Origin: JAEUTH01 sp044230205
GTDB lineage: Bacteria > Bacteroidota > Bacteroidia > AKYH767-A > OLB10
DNA: 64,000 nucleotides
NCBI GenBank assembly: GCA_044230205.1
Contig: JBGARN010000001.1
Location: 62,001-126,000, forward strand
Reading direction: 5' to 3'
The translations under genes and the position numbers were made by a program. Position 1 is the first letter of the stretch, and each line of letters starts with the position of its first letter. Below are positions 9,460-18,385 of this stretch, piece by piece. The notes under the pieces are model-generated. The model did not search any database. It was not told the origin of the DNA and saw nothing but the letters and a program-made list of their open reading frames with translations.

Positions 9460-9705
9460 AACAGGTTGAATTAATCCGATTATATTGAGGCAGAATAATT
9501 GATAAATCGAATGAGGTAAAGGACAATATAGATTATAAATATATAATTGTTTGACAAATTAAACCATGATTCACCATTTTTGAGATAGTACAGAGGCAGT
9601 TTATTGTATTCTGTTGTAAAACTTACACATCTGTTTTTTCAACATATAATAATTTGTATTTTTACAATTACCATTTATTATCAATCAAGCCAAAACTCAA
9701 TAGCC

Positions 9706-10548
9706 ATGAAAAAGATTTACTTAATCATTTCCGCCATTTTAATTTGCTTCAGATTTTCTTATGGCCAGTTACCCAACAATAGTTTCGAAACCTGGAATGC
9801 TGGATTACCGGATGGCTGGTTCGCTGCCCTGATTCCCGGTTATAACATCCTGGAGCAAAGCAATGATGCACATTCAGGCAGCTATTGCGCTAAGCTAAAC
9901 GTGGTGGACATTTCAGGCAATCCTTATGGTTCGTCACTTTATACAGGTGATGTGAATGGTTTAACAACACCTATTAATTACGTTCCGGGCAGTGTTGACT
10001 TCTGGTATAAAATGACAACGCTTGGTGGCGACCAGTTATCAGCCGTTGTTTTTGTTTATGGAGGTGGCAACATGATAGGACTTGGAAGCATTCAACTCAA
10101 TTCTGCGGCTGCATATACCCAGGCATCTTTGCCTGTATTGAATTTAACAGGTGCAACAAGCGCTGATTCGATTAATGTTACTTTTATAATTAATAATCCT
10201 GCCGGTGCAACTCACATTGGTACAACAGCCCAGGTTGATGACGTTACTCTCACTGTTACATCAGGAATTAATTCTGCAAATAATACATCATCAGCTGCAT
10301 TAGTAATTAATCCTAACATTATAAATGATGTGCTCAATCTCAATTATGAAAGTAAAATACAAGGCAGTATCACTGTAAGCATATACAGCACTAATGGTAA
10401 AATGGTTAAATCGTTTAACACAGAAGTTACTAAAGGCGTAAATCGAATAGCCTGTGATCTTAATGATATCGCCAACGGCTCCTACATTTGCAATCTGAAA
10501 AGTGAACGTAAGAACATTGCAAAATCATTTATCGTAAACCGGCAATAA
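9706..10548 (+). CDS. Secreted protein with T9SS type A sorting domain
   Basis: 280 residues from ATG 9706, chosen because MKKIYLIISAILICFRFSYG is a clear signal peptide; an in-frame codon at 9604 would add 34 residues and hide it. The central part (about 25-190, PNNSFETWNAGLPDGW ... QVDDVTLTV) is a jelly-roll/carbohydrate-binding-like fold often seen in Bacteroidota PCMD or CBM-type secreted proteins. The C-terminal ~80 residues are a type A sorting domain (INPNIINDVLNLNY ... NGKMVKSF ... GSYICNL). It converges on the ACMS decarboxylase gene, with one base between the two stops. No catalytic motif is visible. Confidence 0.82.
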   Translation: MKKIYLIISAILICFRFSYGQLPNNSFETWNAGLPDGWFAALIPGYNILEQSNDAHSGSYCAKLNVVDISGNPYGSSLYTGDVNGLTTPINYVPGSVDFWYKMTTLGGDQLSAVVFVYGGGNMIGLGSIQLNSAAAYTQASLPVLNLTGATSADSINVTFIINNPAGATHIGTTAQVDDVTLTVTSGINSANNTSSAALVINPNIINDVLNLNYESKIQGSITVSIYSTNGKMVKSFNTEVTKGVNRIACDLNDIANGSYICNLKSERKNIAKSFIVNRQ

Positions 10549-10549
10549 A

Positions 10550-11557
10550 TCAGACAAATAATTTGTTTTCTAAACTCAACCAATCTAATGCAGATTGGTT
10601 CAACAGCCAATTCTTAGTTTCATGATCAAAGCTGGTTGATTTAATTAAGCTGCCGGGAACATTTTCGCCAAGCGGAAAAGGATAATCACTGCCCAATGCA
10701 ATTTTATTAGCTCCAAAAACATCAACTAAATAGCGAAGCATACGTTCATCATGCACTAAACTATCGAGGTAAAATTTTCCGATATATTTTTTGGGAGGGA
10801 ATGGATTATCAATTGCAACCAAATCAGGGCGGCAATCAAAACCATGTTGTATACGACCAATGGTTGAAGGAAAACTTCCTCCGCCATGTGCAAAAGCAAC
10901 TTTTAGATTAGGCAGCCGCTCAAATACACCGCCAAAAATCATTGAACAAATGGCAAGCGATGTTTCAGCAGGCATGCCTACTAACCATGGAAGCCAGTAT
11001 CGCTGCATTTTTTCCTGCCCCATCATTTCCCACGGATGAACAAATATGGCTGCGTTTAATTTTTGTGCTTCTTCAAAAACAGGAAACAATTCTGCAGCAT
11101 TTAAATTCCAGTCGTTAACATGCGAGCCAATTTGAATACCGCGTAAACCAATGCTCATGCATCGTTGTAATTCTTCAATGGCCATTTGGGGGTCTTGCAA
11201 AGGAATAGTACCTAACCCGATAAAACGCTTTGGATGGTGTTGAACTATTTCTGCAATATGATCATTCAGAAACCTGGAGACTTCAATGCAATGCTTTGCC
11301 TCAGCCCAATAACTAAACATTACAGGTATGGTGCTTAGCACTTGCACATGCACTCCATGATGATCGCATTCATGCATGCGTTTTTCAGCACTCCAGCAAT
11401 TGTCTTCAATTTCCCTGAAAAATTTATCACCAATCATCATTCGGGCACAACACGGTTTATGATGATCAAGACGGATAAATCCACCATAGCCGAAACGATT
11501 TGCCCAGTCAGGCATTTGTTCAGGAATTATATGGGTGTGAATGTCGATGGTAAGCAT
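10550..11557 (-). CDS. nbaD: 2-amino-3-carboxymuconate-6-semialdehyde decarboxylase (ACMSD)
   Basis: 335 residues, full length for the family. It decarboxylates the ring-opened product of 3-hydroxyanthranilate (ACMS) to 2-aminomuconate 6-semialdehyde, which diverts tryptophan carbon from quinolinate/NAD synthesis towards degradation. The amidohydrolase barrel has zinc ligands His7, His9, His174 (IFVHPW) and Asp291 (GSDYPFP), and catalytic His224 (FAHGGGSFP). Substrate arginines are Arg48 and Arg235. Spacing matches the structurally known Pseudomonas and human enzymes, and segments such as IPVMFSYW and YWLPWLVGMPAET are nearly diagnostic. Partner enzymes lie at 17353-17874 (dioxygenase) and 19618-21060 (dehydrogenase). 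It is the last gene of a run from 13247. Confidence 0.95.
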   Translation of the reverse strand: MLTIDIHTHIIPEQMPDWANRFGYGGFIRLDHHKPCCARMMIGDKFFREIEDNCWSAEKRMHECDHHGVHVQVLSTIPVMFSYWAEAKHCIEVSRFLNDHIAEIVQHHPKRFIGLGTIPLQDPQMAIEELQRCMSIGLRGIQIGSHVNDWNLNAAELFPVFEEAQKLNAAIFVHPWEMMGQEKMQRYWLPWLVGMPAETSLAICSMIFGGVFERLPNLKVAFAHGGGSFPSTIGRIQHGFDCRPDLVAIDNPFPPKKYIGKFYLDSLVHDERMLRYLVDVFGANKIALGSDYPFPLGENVPGSLIKSTSFDHETKNWLLNQSALDWLSLENKLFV

Positions 11558-11689
11558 ATTGCAATGCTAAAAATTTTATCGGAAGTTAATCAGTGTGTCT
11601 TAATTCTTTTGAAGTCAAACAATCAAAGTTTATACAACATCATACTGCGTTACAAGCACGCGATGAATCCAGTTAACTTCAAAATAGTT

Positions 11690-11962
11690 TTAACGCATTT
11701 CAAAATCGCTAAAAAATTCCGGTTTATTCAACTCAGTAACGGTTACGTTTTCAACTTTAGACTGTGGTGAGCCAGTATAACACCAATCAACAAAAATACT
11801 AAGCACATCATCATCACCCACGGCTTCAATAATAACTGAACCATCGTTCCGATTTTTTACATAACCGGTTAAGTTTAATTCTGCAGCCTTTAGCAGGGTA
11901 TGCTTTCGATAAAAAACACCCTGCACCAAACCCGTAACTACAATCTGAATATGCTTTTTCAT
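11690..11962 (-). CDS. acyP: Acylphosphatase
   Basis: 90 residues, standard length. It hydrolyses the carboxyl-phosphate bond of acyl phosphates in the cytoplasm. The anion-binding loop is GLVQGVFYRKHT with catalytic Arg19, and the second catalytic residue is Asn37 in GYVKNRNDGSV, both in family position. It lies 37 bp downstream of the enoyl-CoA hydratase gene and 132 bp upstream of ACMSD, all on the minus strand. A link to their pathway is possible but not shown, since acylphosphatase is a stand-alone housekeeping enzyme. Confidence 0.95.
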   Translation of the reverse strand: MKKHIQIVVTGLVQGVFYRKHTLLKAAELNLTGYVKNRNDGSVIIEAVGDDDVLSIFVDWCYTGSPQSKVENVTVTELNKPEFFSDFEMR

Positions 11963-11999
11963 TTTTCAGAAACAAGAACCTAAAGAATCACTAAAGCAA

Positions 12000-12830
12000 T
12001 TATCGACCAGTAAATACTGCCTTACGTTTTTCCAGGAATGCAGTAGTGCCTTCTTTCATATCAGCAGTGGCAAAACACTTTCCAAACTCGTCAATTTCTT
12101 TATTAAAGCCCTGGCGGGTATTGTCGTTAGCCACATTTGCACAGCTAATGCAAGCTGCAACAGCCAGTGGTGCCTGTTGAATTATTTTTGATGCAACCTC
12201 TTTGCATTTATTTAAAAGCTCCGATGCAGGAACAACATAATTTACAAGACCCCATGATAAAGCATCAGCCGCACTCATCATATCGGCAGTAATTAATAGT
12301 TCAATGGCTTTTGCTTTGCCAATGTAGCGCACCAATCGTTGTGTACCACCATAGCCGGGTATTAATCCCAATTTTACTTCAGGCTGGCCGAACTTTGCAG
12401 TTTCACTTGCTATACGCATGTGGCAGGCCATAGCTAATTCGCAGCCTCCGCCTAAGGCAAATCCATTTACTGCTGCTATAACAGGCTTGCTGCTGTTTTC
12501 GAACATATCAAAAACTTCATGTCCGGCACGAGCTAGTTGTGATCCTTGTTTTATGTCAAGACCTGAAAACTCTGTTATATCTGCACCGGCAACAAAGGCT
12601 TTTTCGCCTGCACCGGTTAATATTACAACTCTTATTTCTTCATCGCTTTGTGCATCGGTAATGGCATGACCAAGCTCTGAAATAGTTTGCTGATTAAGAG
12701 CATTGAGTTTGTCGGGACGATTGATAGTGATGGTTAGTACGCCATTTTCTATTGATGTGATGATGTTCTGATAATTCATTTCTGTAGTGCTTTCGTTCTG
12801 TTGCTTTGTATTACTTAATTCGTTCTGCAT
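12000..12830 (-). CDS. Enoyl-CoA hydratase (crotonase family)
   Basis: 276 residues from ATG 12830. A shorter start at 12779 (MNYQNIITSIENGVLTITI) gives 259 residues, closer to family length, and may be the real one. The crotonase fold has the oxyanion-hole motifs (GADITEF, GFALGGGCELA) and both catalytic glutamates, Glu131 and Glu151 (FGQPEVKLGLIPGYGGTQRL). These are 20 residues apart as in rat mitochondrial hydratase, so it is likely a true hydratase and not an isomerase. It hydrates trans-2-enoyl-CoA in fatty acid, amino acid or aromatic degradation. The gene starts 9 bp after the B12-binding mutase subunit, so the two are coupled. Confidence 0.9.
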   Translation of the reverse strand: MQNELSNTKQQNESTTEMNYQNIITSIENGVLTITINRPDKLNALNQQTISELGHAITDAQSDEEIRVVILTGAGEKAFVAGADITEFSGLDIKQGSQLARAGHEVFDMFENSSKPVIAAVNGFALGGGCELAMACHMRIASETAKFGQPEVKLGLIPGYGGTQRLVRYIGKAKAIELLITADMMSAADALSWGLVNYVVPASELLNKCKEVASKIIQQAPLAVAACISCANVANDNTRQGFNKEIDEFGKCFATADMKEGTTAFLEKRKAVFTGR

Positions 12831-12839
12831 ATTTATCGT

Positions 12840-13247
12840 TTATAATTTTCTGTTTTTTTCAACCCATTCTTTAATGTAAGCCACAATCTGATGGGTATCG
12901 GTTCCCGGTGGGAATAGCTTGCCAACACCCAATTGATGCAATTTCTCCATATCCGATTCGGGAATAATGCCACCACCTGTAACCAAAATATCATGTACAT
13001 TTTTTTCGTGGAGCAACTGCATAATCTTAGGAAAAACAGTCATATGAGCTCCTGAAAGAATGCTCACTCCAATTACATCAACATCTTCCTGTATGGCAGC
13101 ATTAACAACCATTTCAGGGGTCTGTCGCAGGCCGGTATAAATAACTTCCATTCCGGCATCGCGTAAAAATGAAGCAATTACTTTTGCTCCGCGGTCGTGT
13201 CCATCAAGGCCGACTTTTGCTATTAATATTCGTATCGGTCGAGTCAA
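12840..13247 (-). CDS. Stand-alone B12-binding subunit of a methylmalonyl-CoA mutase-type enzyme
   Basis: 135 residues. It is equivalent to the C-terminal cobalamin-binding domain of methylmalonyl-CoA mutase. It carries the base-off motif DGHDRG (Asp15, His17, Gly20), where the His coordinates cobalt, plus the SILSGAH and GGGIIPE segments of the Rossmann-like fold. The start must be TTG at 13247. The frame is closed by TAA at 13260-13262, no ATG lies between, and the next Met (residue 33) would remove the His motif. An out-of-frame ATG at 13252 makes only a two-codon ORF (ATGAATTGA) that overlaps the TTG. The catalytic large subunit is not in the window. Alternatives are the small subunit of isobutyryl-CoA or 2-hydroxyisobutyryl-CoA mutase. 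Confidence 0.88.
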   Translation of the reverse strand: MTRPIRILIAKVGLDGHDRGAKVIASFLRDAGMEVIYTGLRQTPEMVVNAAIQEDVDVIGVSILSGAHMTVFPKIMQLLHEKNVHDILVTGGGIIPESDMEKLHQLGVGKLFPPGTDTHQIVAYIKEWVEKNRKL

Positions 13248-13367
13248 TTCATTTTTGGATTAATGTTTGAATCTTGCCAGTTGATTGCGGGGAAGCCAAA
13301 CCCCAGTTGCAAACCATTAACTGAAAAGCTCAAACCATTTCACACGGCCGCGAATATATAAGAATCT

Positions 13368-16300
13368 TTATTGCTTCTTATATTTTGGAAGTCTTACGTA
13401 GAAAGTGGTACCTGCATTTACTTCTGTTTCAAACCAAATGCGACCGTCTGCAGTTTCTATTATTTGTTTAGCCATAGCAAGCCCGAGGCCCATGCCGGTT
13501 GTTTTGGTTGTAAAATTGGGATTAAATATCCTGTCGCGTTGCTCTTCCCTTATTCCTGATCCGTTATCAATAACATTTACAGTATAGGCATTTTCATCTT
13601 CACTAATGCTTACCCTTATAATGCCTTCCCGGTTTTGCGGAATGGCCTGTATGGCATTTTTTAGCAGGTTGCTGAACACCCGCAGCAATTGATTTTTATC
13701 TGCATAAACAAGCATTTCGTCAGCAGAAGGGGTAAAGAATATGCTGATGTTCTTTTCAACACCGTAAAGCTCAGTTGAATTGCGCAATACAGCCTGCAGG
13801 CTAATAACTGCATTATTGGCTTTTGGCATCTTGGCAAAATTGCTGAACTCTGTAGCAATGTTGCTTAGCGTATCAATTTGTTCCATCAGGTTTTCTGAGA
13901 AACGTTTTACTTTTTGTTCAACATCAGGCTGGTTATGATCTATTGAGCGTAACATGTGCTGTAAACTGAGCTTCATTGGTGTAAGCGGGTTTTTAATTTC
14001 ATGAGCCACCTGCCTTGCCATTTCCCGCCAAGCCGATTCGCGCTCACTTTGGGCAAGTTTTTCAGCACTGCGTTCCAGTTCACCAACCATTCTGTTATAT
14101 TCCGAAACCAATGCACCTATTTCATCTTTTCGTTGCCATTCAATACGCTGATTGGTTTTATCGAGCCGCACTTTTGACAAACTGTTCTGAATTAATTCAA
14201 GCGGACTTGCAAGCCGCTTCGACAATACCAGCATCAGCACAAGACTTATAAAAAAAACGGGTATGTAAATATTGATGAGCGTTACCAGGATGGCCGAAAT
14301 TTCTTTATTAAGATCGTCTTCATTTCTGAAATAAGGCAGGTTAAGGTAAGATGCCGATTTGTTTCGTATGTTACGAATAGGCTGATAAGCCGCACTATAT
14401 GAAAGGGTTCCGATTTTTTCCTGCTGTACAAAATTTATTTTCTGCTGGTATATCAATTCATTTAATGCCGTTCGGTTAATTGTAGGTGCAAGCAAACCTA
14501 ACTCGAATACACGCGGCTGTGTTGTGTACATCAGAAATCCCTTGTCATCATAAATATTGAAATCGCAATTGAGCGCATCACTAAGCTCAGAAAATTTATA
14601 ACTCAAATCCGATTCGATAGACCGGGTTGTAAGGGGTTCATACCTTGTTTCGTTTTCAATAACCAGTAAAACTGAACTTAGTTTTTCAATCAGCTTCTGA
14701 TCCTGCAGGTTGTTATAATTATCAATTATATTATAAATAGTTACCGAGCCGATGGTAAACATTATTATAATGATTACAGCAGTAACGGTTAACTGAATTC
14801 GTGTTTTAAAATCGAACTGGAATTTAAAAGAGTTGGTAGTAAGTTTAAAGGCAATAAAGAAAAATGTAAACCACAGAAAGAATAGCGTGAAAATATAAAT
14901 GAAGATGGTAAGAAACACCTGGAAATCAGAAAGTGGTTTGGTTACCACCAGCACATCACCGTTAGGCTGCAGCCTTATTAAGTAAGATACTTTATTCAGA
15001 TTAAAAAAATGATCGCCAGGAGTACCTGCAAGCTGCGTATAATAATTGCTGCCTGTATTATAGCTGAAAGTTCCGCTTTGGCTTACCAGTGTATTGTTTT
15101 TGTATACTGCATATGAATAGGTTTCTCCTTCAATCTGCCGGGCTTGTTTCTGACTGATTAAGAGACCGGGGTAGCCCAGTTCATTTTTGGTGAGTTTGGA
15201 GTTAAGCTCAATAATAATGGTTCCTGCAACCGTATTTAAACTATCCGTATCGCGTATGTCAACGATACCGGCATAAGAGGTAATCCCAGAAAGATTTTTT
15301 AGTGAATACAGACCGGGTGTTGATGTAGCTTTACTGCCATCACTGATAATTTTTCGGAAAGCAGCAAGGGTGTGTATGCTATCATTAGGATTACCCAAAG
15401 CATAACCATGCTGATTAAAAATACTGATTTGAATATTGTAATCTGACCAGTAGCCCGTAAAGTAGTTTTGCATCATACGGTCCACAACAGTCTTTTGCAG
15501 TGAACGATTCCCTGTCAGTTCAATATTATCATTACATAAATACGCATTAATGATCTTATCAAAAGTTAAACGTTGAAAAATATCTTCCAGTAAAAACTCG
15601 GCAAGTAAATCACCTTCGGTTTCAATTTTATCTGCAAATGCAATACGCTGCTGTTCCTCCTTTTTTAAGGTGAGGTATTGCAAAATGATTGCAGAGTAAG
15701 CGGAAAAGCCAAGAACCAGCCATATGGAGCGATAGAAGGAGTACTTGTTGCGCGAAACAAGTATAATAAGTATTACTACAAAAATAAGAGCAAGCGTAAC
15801 AAGATGGAACATCCAGTTAAAATTTGCAAAGAATTCAATATGGCGTAACGGGTAATATACCATGAAAAAAATTACCTGGGCTACAACAAACGAAACTACC
15901 AGGCTTGTTACTTTGTAACTGGCATGCATTAAAAAATTCAAAGCAGCATCGCAAAGCAGGTAAAGCGAAAACATTAGTATAAACACAATGGAAAGCCCTG
16001 CAAAACTGTATCGTGATAAATTGAGTACATTATCAACAGCAAACGAAATTTTTGAGTTGAGTACCAAACCACTTATGAGCGAAACCAAAAATGCAGCAAA
16101 AAAAAGTATGGATAAAAAAGCAACTAACGGGAGCAATTGTATCCACTTACTGCTTTTATGAATTCGTATAACTGGTGTTACACGTTTAATATAGGAGAAT
16201 ATACATGCGGCATAAAAGGCAATTAGTAAAGTGGCAAGTAATAAATGTCCAAGCGAGTAAAGCAATTTAGAACTTGCATAGAGCGCAGGTGAAAACAGGT

Positions 16301-17120
16301 TAAGTTCAAACAAGCCATTGGGCAGGCGATATGTTATCATTAAAATATGCACTGCACCTGCAAGGAGCATAAGTAATAGCGACCATACCGGTTCGTATTT
16401 TGAATAATACAGTACATAGGTATAAAGCCACATCAGCATTATTACTATGCCAGTTAAATAAATAAAGGGGAGTAAAAACGGAACAGGCTTTTTGGTATCG
16501 CGAGCAAACACCAGGTAGAAAAGCACTTTTTTTTTGGTGTTATAAACTACATTGTTTTGAGTATTGGTTGGTTTTGAACCAAACAAAACATTATTGGATA
16601 ACTTAAATGCACTGTTAAAATTATTCTGTACATAATTATTCTCGAACTTGTTGTTGCTTCGCTTTAAAAAGAGTAAAGCCCTTATTTTATACTTGCCGGC
16701 ACTGCGATTAAAAAACTCATAGTAGGCAGAATTGAAATAGCTCATTTCCTCATTGCCGATATTAGGTTTATCAGTGGCTTTCAATTCAATGGTATTATCA
16801 CTCCAGTATTTAAGTTCCTGGTCATCATAAATAAAAACAGTAACATCATCTGATGGCGGCCGGAATTTTCTTATAATCCGGTTAAAAGCCACTTTATCAT
16901 TGCCTGCTTTTATTAATTCATCTTTAAGCTGATCGAGGTTGGAATTAATTAAGTTATTCTTCTCGGTAATACTTTGCTGAACCCGCTCTACAGTTTTTTT
17001 CCAGTTGTTAAGTTTGCTTATGTAATAATATTCATAACCCGCACCGCAAGCGAAAAACAGCAATGCAATAATTAATAATCGATAGTAGTTCCTATTGTAT
17101 GATTCGGCCACAGAAGACAT
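13368..17120 (-). CDS. Large NtrY-like membrane sensor histidine kinase
   Basis: 1250 residues. The first half has about ten hydrophobic helices (residues ~14-33, then many between ~210 and 480), alternating with two large extracytoplasmic regions (~35-205 and ~490-730). Two further helices occur near 735-765 and 775-800. A second sensor loop and a helix near 955-975 lead into a HAMP domain (~975-1025). The phosphoacceptor is His1040 in ARQVAHEIKNPLTPMKLS, and the ATPase domain spans ~1145-1248 (NLLKNAIQAI, DNGSGI, TTGMGLGLAM). VAHEIKNPLTPMKLS is typical of NtrY kinases, but the family is usually ~700-750 residues, so this is a much enlarged form. No response regulator is adjacent; it may signal to an unlinked NtrX-type partner. 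Confidence 0.88.
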   Translation of the reverse strand: MSSVAESYNRNYYRLLIIALLFFACGAGYEYYYISKLNNWKKTVERVQQSITEKNNLINSNLDQLKDELIKAGNDKVAFNRIIRKFRPPSDDVTVFIYDDQELKYWSDNTIELKATDKPNIGNEEMSYFNSAYYEFFNRSAGKYKIRALLFLKRSNNKFENNYVQNNFNSAFKLSNNVLFGSKPTNTQNNVVYNTKKKVLFYLVFARDTKKPVPFLLPFIYLTGIVIMLMWLYTYVLYYSKYEPVWSLLLMLLAGAVHILMITYRLPNGLFELNLFSPALYASSKLLYSLGHLLLATLLIAFYAACIFSYIKRVTPVIRIHKSSKWIQLLPLVAFLSILFFAAFLVSLISGLVLNSKISFAVDNVLNLSRYSFAGLSIVFILMFSLYLLCDAALNFLMHASYKVTSLVVSFVVAQVIFFMVYYPLRHIEFFANFNWMFHLVTLALIFVVILIILVSRNKYSFYRSIWLVLGFSAYSAIILQYLTLKKEEQQRIAFADKIETEGDLLAEFLLEDIFQRLTFDKIINAYLCNDNIELTGNRSLQKTVVDRMMQNYFTGYWSDYNIQISIFNQHGYALGNPNDSIHTLAAFRKIISDGSKATSTPGLYSLKNLSGITSYAGIVDIRDTDSLNTVAGTIIIELNSKLTKNELGYPGLLISQKQARQIEGETYSYAVYKNNTLVSQSGTFSYNTGSNYYTQLAGTPGDHFFNLNKVSYLIRLQPNGDVLVVTKPLSDFQVFLTIFIYIFTLFFLWFTFFFIAFKLTTNSFKFQFDFKTRIQLTVTAVIIIIMFTIGSVTIYNIIDNYNNLQDQKLIEKLSSVLLVIENETRYEPLTTRSIESDLSYKFSELSDALNCDFNIYDDKGFLMYTTQPRVFELGLLAPTINRTALNELIYQQKINFVQQEKIGTLSYSAAYQPIRNIRNKSASYLNLPYFRNEDDLNKEISAILVTLINIYIPVFFISLVLMLVLSKRLASPLELIQNSLSKVRLDKTNQRIEWQRKDEIGALVSEYNRMVGELERSAEKLAQSERESAWREMARQVAHEIKNPLTPMKLSLQHMLRSIDHNQPDVEQKVKRFSENLMEQIDTLSNIATEFSNFAKMPKANNAVISLQAVLRNSTELYGVEKNISIFFTPSADEMLVYADKNQLLRVFSNLLKNAIQAIPQNREGIIRVSISEDENAYTVNVIDNGSGIREEQRDRIFNPNFTTKTTGMGLGLAMAKQIIETADGRIWFETEVNAGTTFYVRLPKYKKQ

Positions 17121-17352
17121 TTAACAATATTTCAAATGTAGAAAAGAAAGTGAGTAAGTTACCCAAAGCATAGTTTGAAAAGACAAGAAATTATGAAGCA
17201 ACAAACATATTTGCAGCCTGAAAGTAATATGCAATAGGCTATTGTAACAACAATTACATATGTAGTAGTGACTGATTCTGCGGAAGCAAGATTAAGCTGA
17301 AGGTCTTGCAAAGACTAATCAATAACAAACCGCTGCATTAATTACCGGCAAG

Positions 17353-17874
17353 TTACAATTTTGGTGGAGGTTCCATTACAGTGCCGCATTTTTTACAGGT
17401 GCGCAGATTAAGGTCGGCATAAAATGCATCCATTACTATTGGCAACTGCGTTACAATATCTTTAAGGTGAAACTGTGCTTCATGCAGTTTATTGGCACAG
17501 TTTTCACAAAACCAAAGGCAGCTGTCAATTTCTTTTTCAGTTCTGTTGCGCTCAATTACCAAACCTATAGTTCCTGCCGGTCGTTGAGGAGAATGTGGGA
17601 TATGAGGGGGTAGCAAAAACATTTCACCTTCTTTAATTTTTACATCCACATTCTTGCCTTCCTGTATGGTTTTAACTGTTATATCGCCTTCCAATTGATA
17701 AAATAATTCTTCACCATCTTCATAGTGATAATCTTTACGTGAGTTGGGTCCGCCAACTACCATCACTATGAAGTCTTTATTATCGCGGTAAACCATTTGG
17801 TTGCCTACCGGAGGTTTTAGTAAATGACGATGATCGTCAATCCACTGTTTAAGACTAAAAGGAGCTGCTGTCAT
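17353..17874 (-). CDS. nbaC: 3-hydroxyanthranilate 3,4-dioxygenase
   Basis: 173 residues, the bacterial length. It opens the ring of 3-hydroxyanthranilate to give ACMS, the substrate of the decarboxylase at 10550-11557. The cupin has Fe(II) ligands His50, Glu56 and His94, and substrate-binding Arg46, Arg98 and Glu108, all at the spacing of the Cupriavidus enzyme. The second, rubredoxin-like metal site has Cys123, Cys126, Cys160 and Cys163 (WFCENC, RTCKKC). The gene stands alone on the minus strand, with 232 bases of gene-free sequence (17121-17352) downstream in which I see nothing notable. It is a confident member of the kynurenine pathway. Confidence 0.96.
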   Translation of the reverse strand: MTAAPFSLKQWIDDHRHLLKPPVGNQMVYRDNKDFIVMVVGGPNSRKDYHYEDGEELFYQLEGDITVKTIQEGKNVDVKIKEGEMFLLPPHIPHSPQRPAGTIGLVIERNRTEKEIDSCLWFCENCANKLHEAQFHLKDIVTQLPIVMDAFYADLNLRTCKKCGTVMEPPPKL

Positions 17875-17951
17875 ATTTTGCTTTGAATTTAAAGTTATGA
17901 TTAACAGGAGTAACTAATCAGAATGCTGCTGCTAACCTTGGTTTTAGAATT

Positions 17952-18236
17952 TCACTTTTTAAATAATTCGTCAAATTTTGCTTTCATTTCATTGCTTACT
18001 TCTGTTGCGCGTTTTTTCATTTCATCTATAACGGCTTCAGTACGGTCAGTAAACTCGTGCATTTGTTTTTTCATGGCGTCCGTTAAAGTCCCGTCATTAA
18101 CAAGTGTATCAATTTGTGTATGCATAAATGGAGGTAATTTTTCTTTTAATGAAGTTGCCACCGTTTCAATAGCAATCTTAGCCTGATCAGAATTTATACC
18201 TGCAGCATCTGACACTTTTTTAATTAACGCATCCAT
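17952..18236 (-). CDS. Small helical cytoplasmic protein, DUF2267-like
   Basis: 94 residues with no signal peptide and no membrane segment. The N-terminal half (INSDQAKIAIETVATSLKEKLPPFM) resembles the helical DUF2267 pattern, in which predicted helices end in LKE+LP. The C-terminal half is a charged Lys/Glu helix that may form a coiled coil. There is no catalytic motif. It lies between the dioxygenase gene and the divergent SDR gene, but nothing ties it to the pathway. The real protein-coding nature is supported by its clean start, biased composition and a 77-base gap to its neighbour. Function is unknown. Confidence 0.65.
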   Translation of the reverse strand: MDALIKKVSDAAGINSDQAKIAIETVATSLKEKLPPFMHTQIDTLVNDGTLTDAMKKQMHEFTDRTEAVIDEMKKRATEVSNEMKAKFDELFKK

Positions 18237-18385
18237 GTTAGTATTTGTGTTTGATTGTTTATGAGGGTAAATTTATTTTAATGATTTTTGAAAACAAATG
18301 TTTTGAAAAAAGAGTTACGCAATTTAAGCTTCCATTTTCAAAACACACCTGTTTAAATAATAAACCGGAATCATAAAACAAGATT

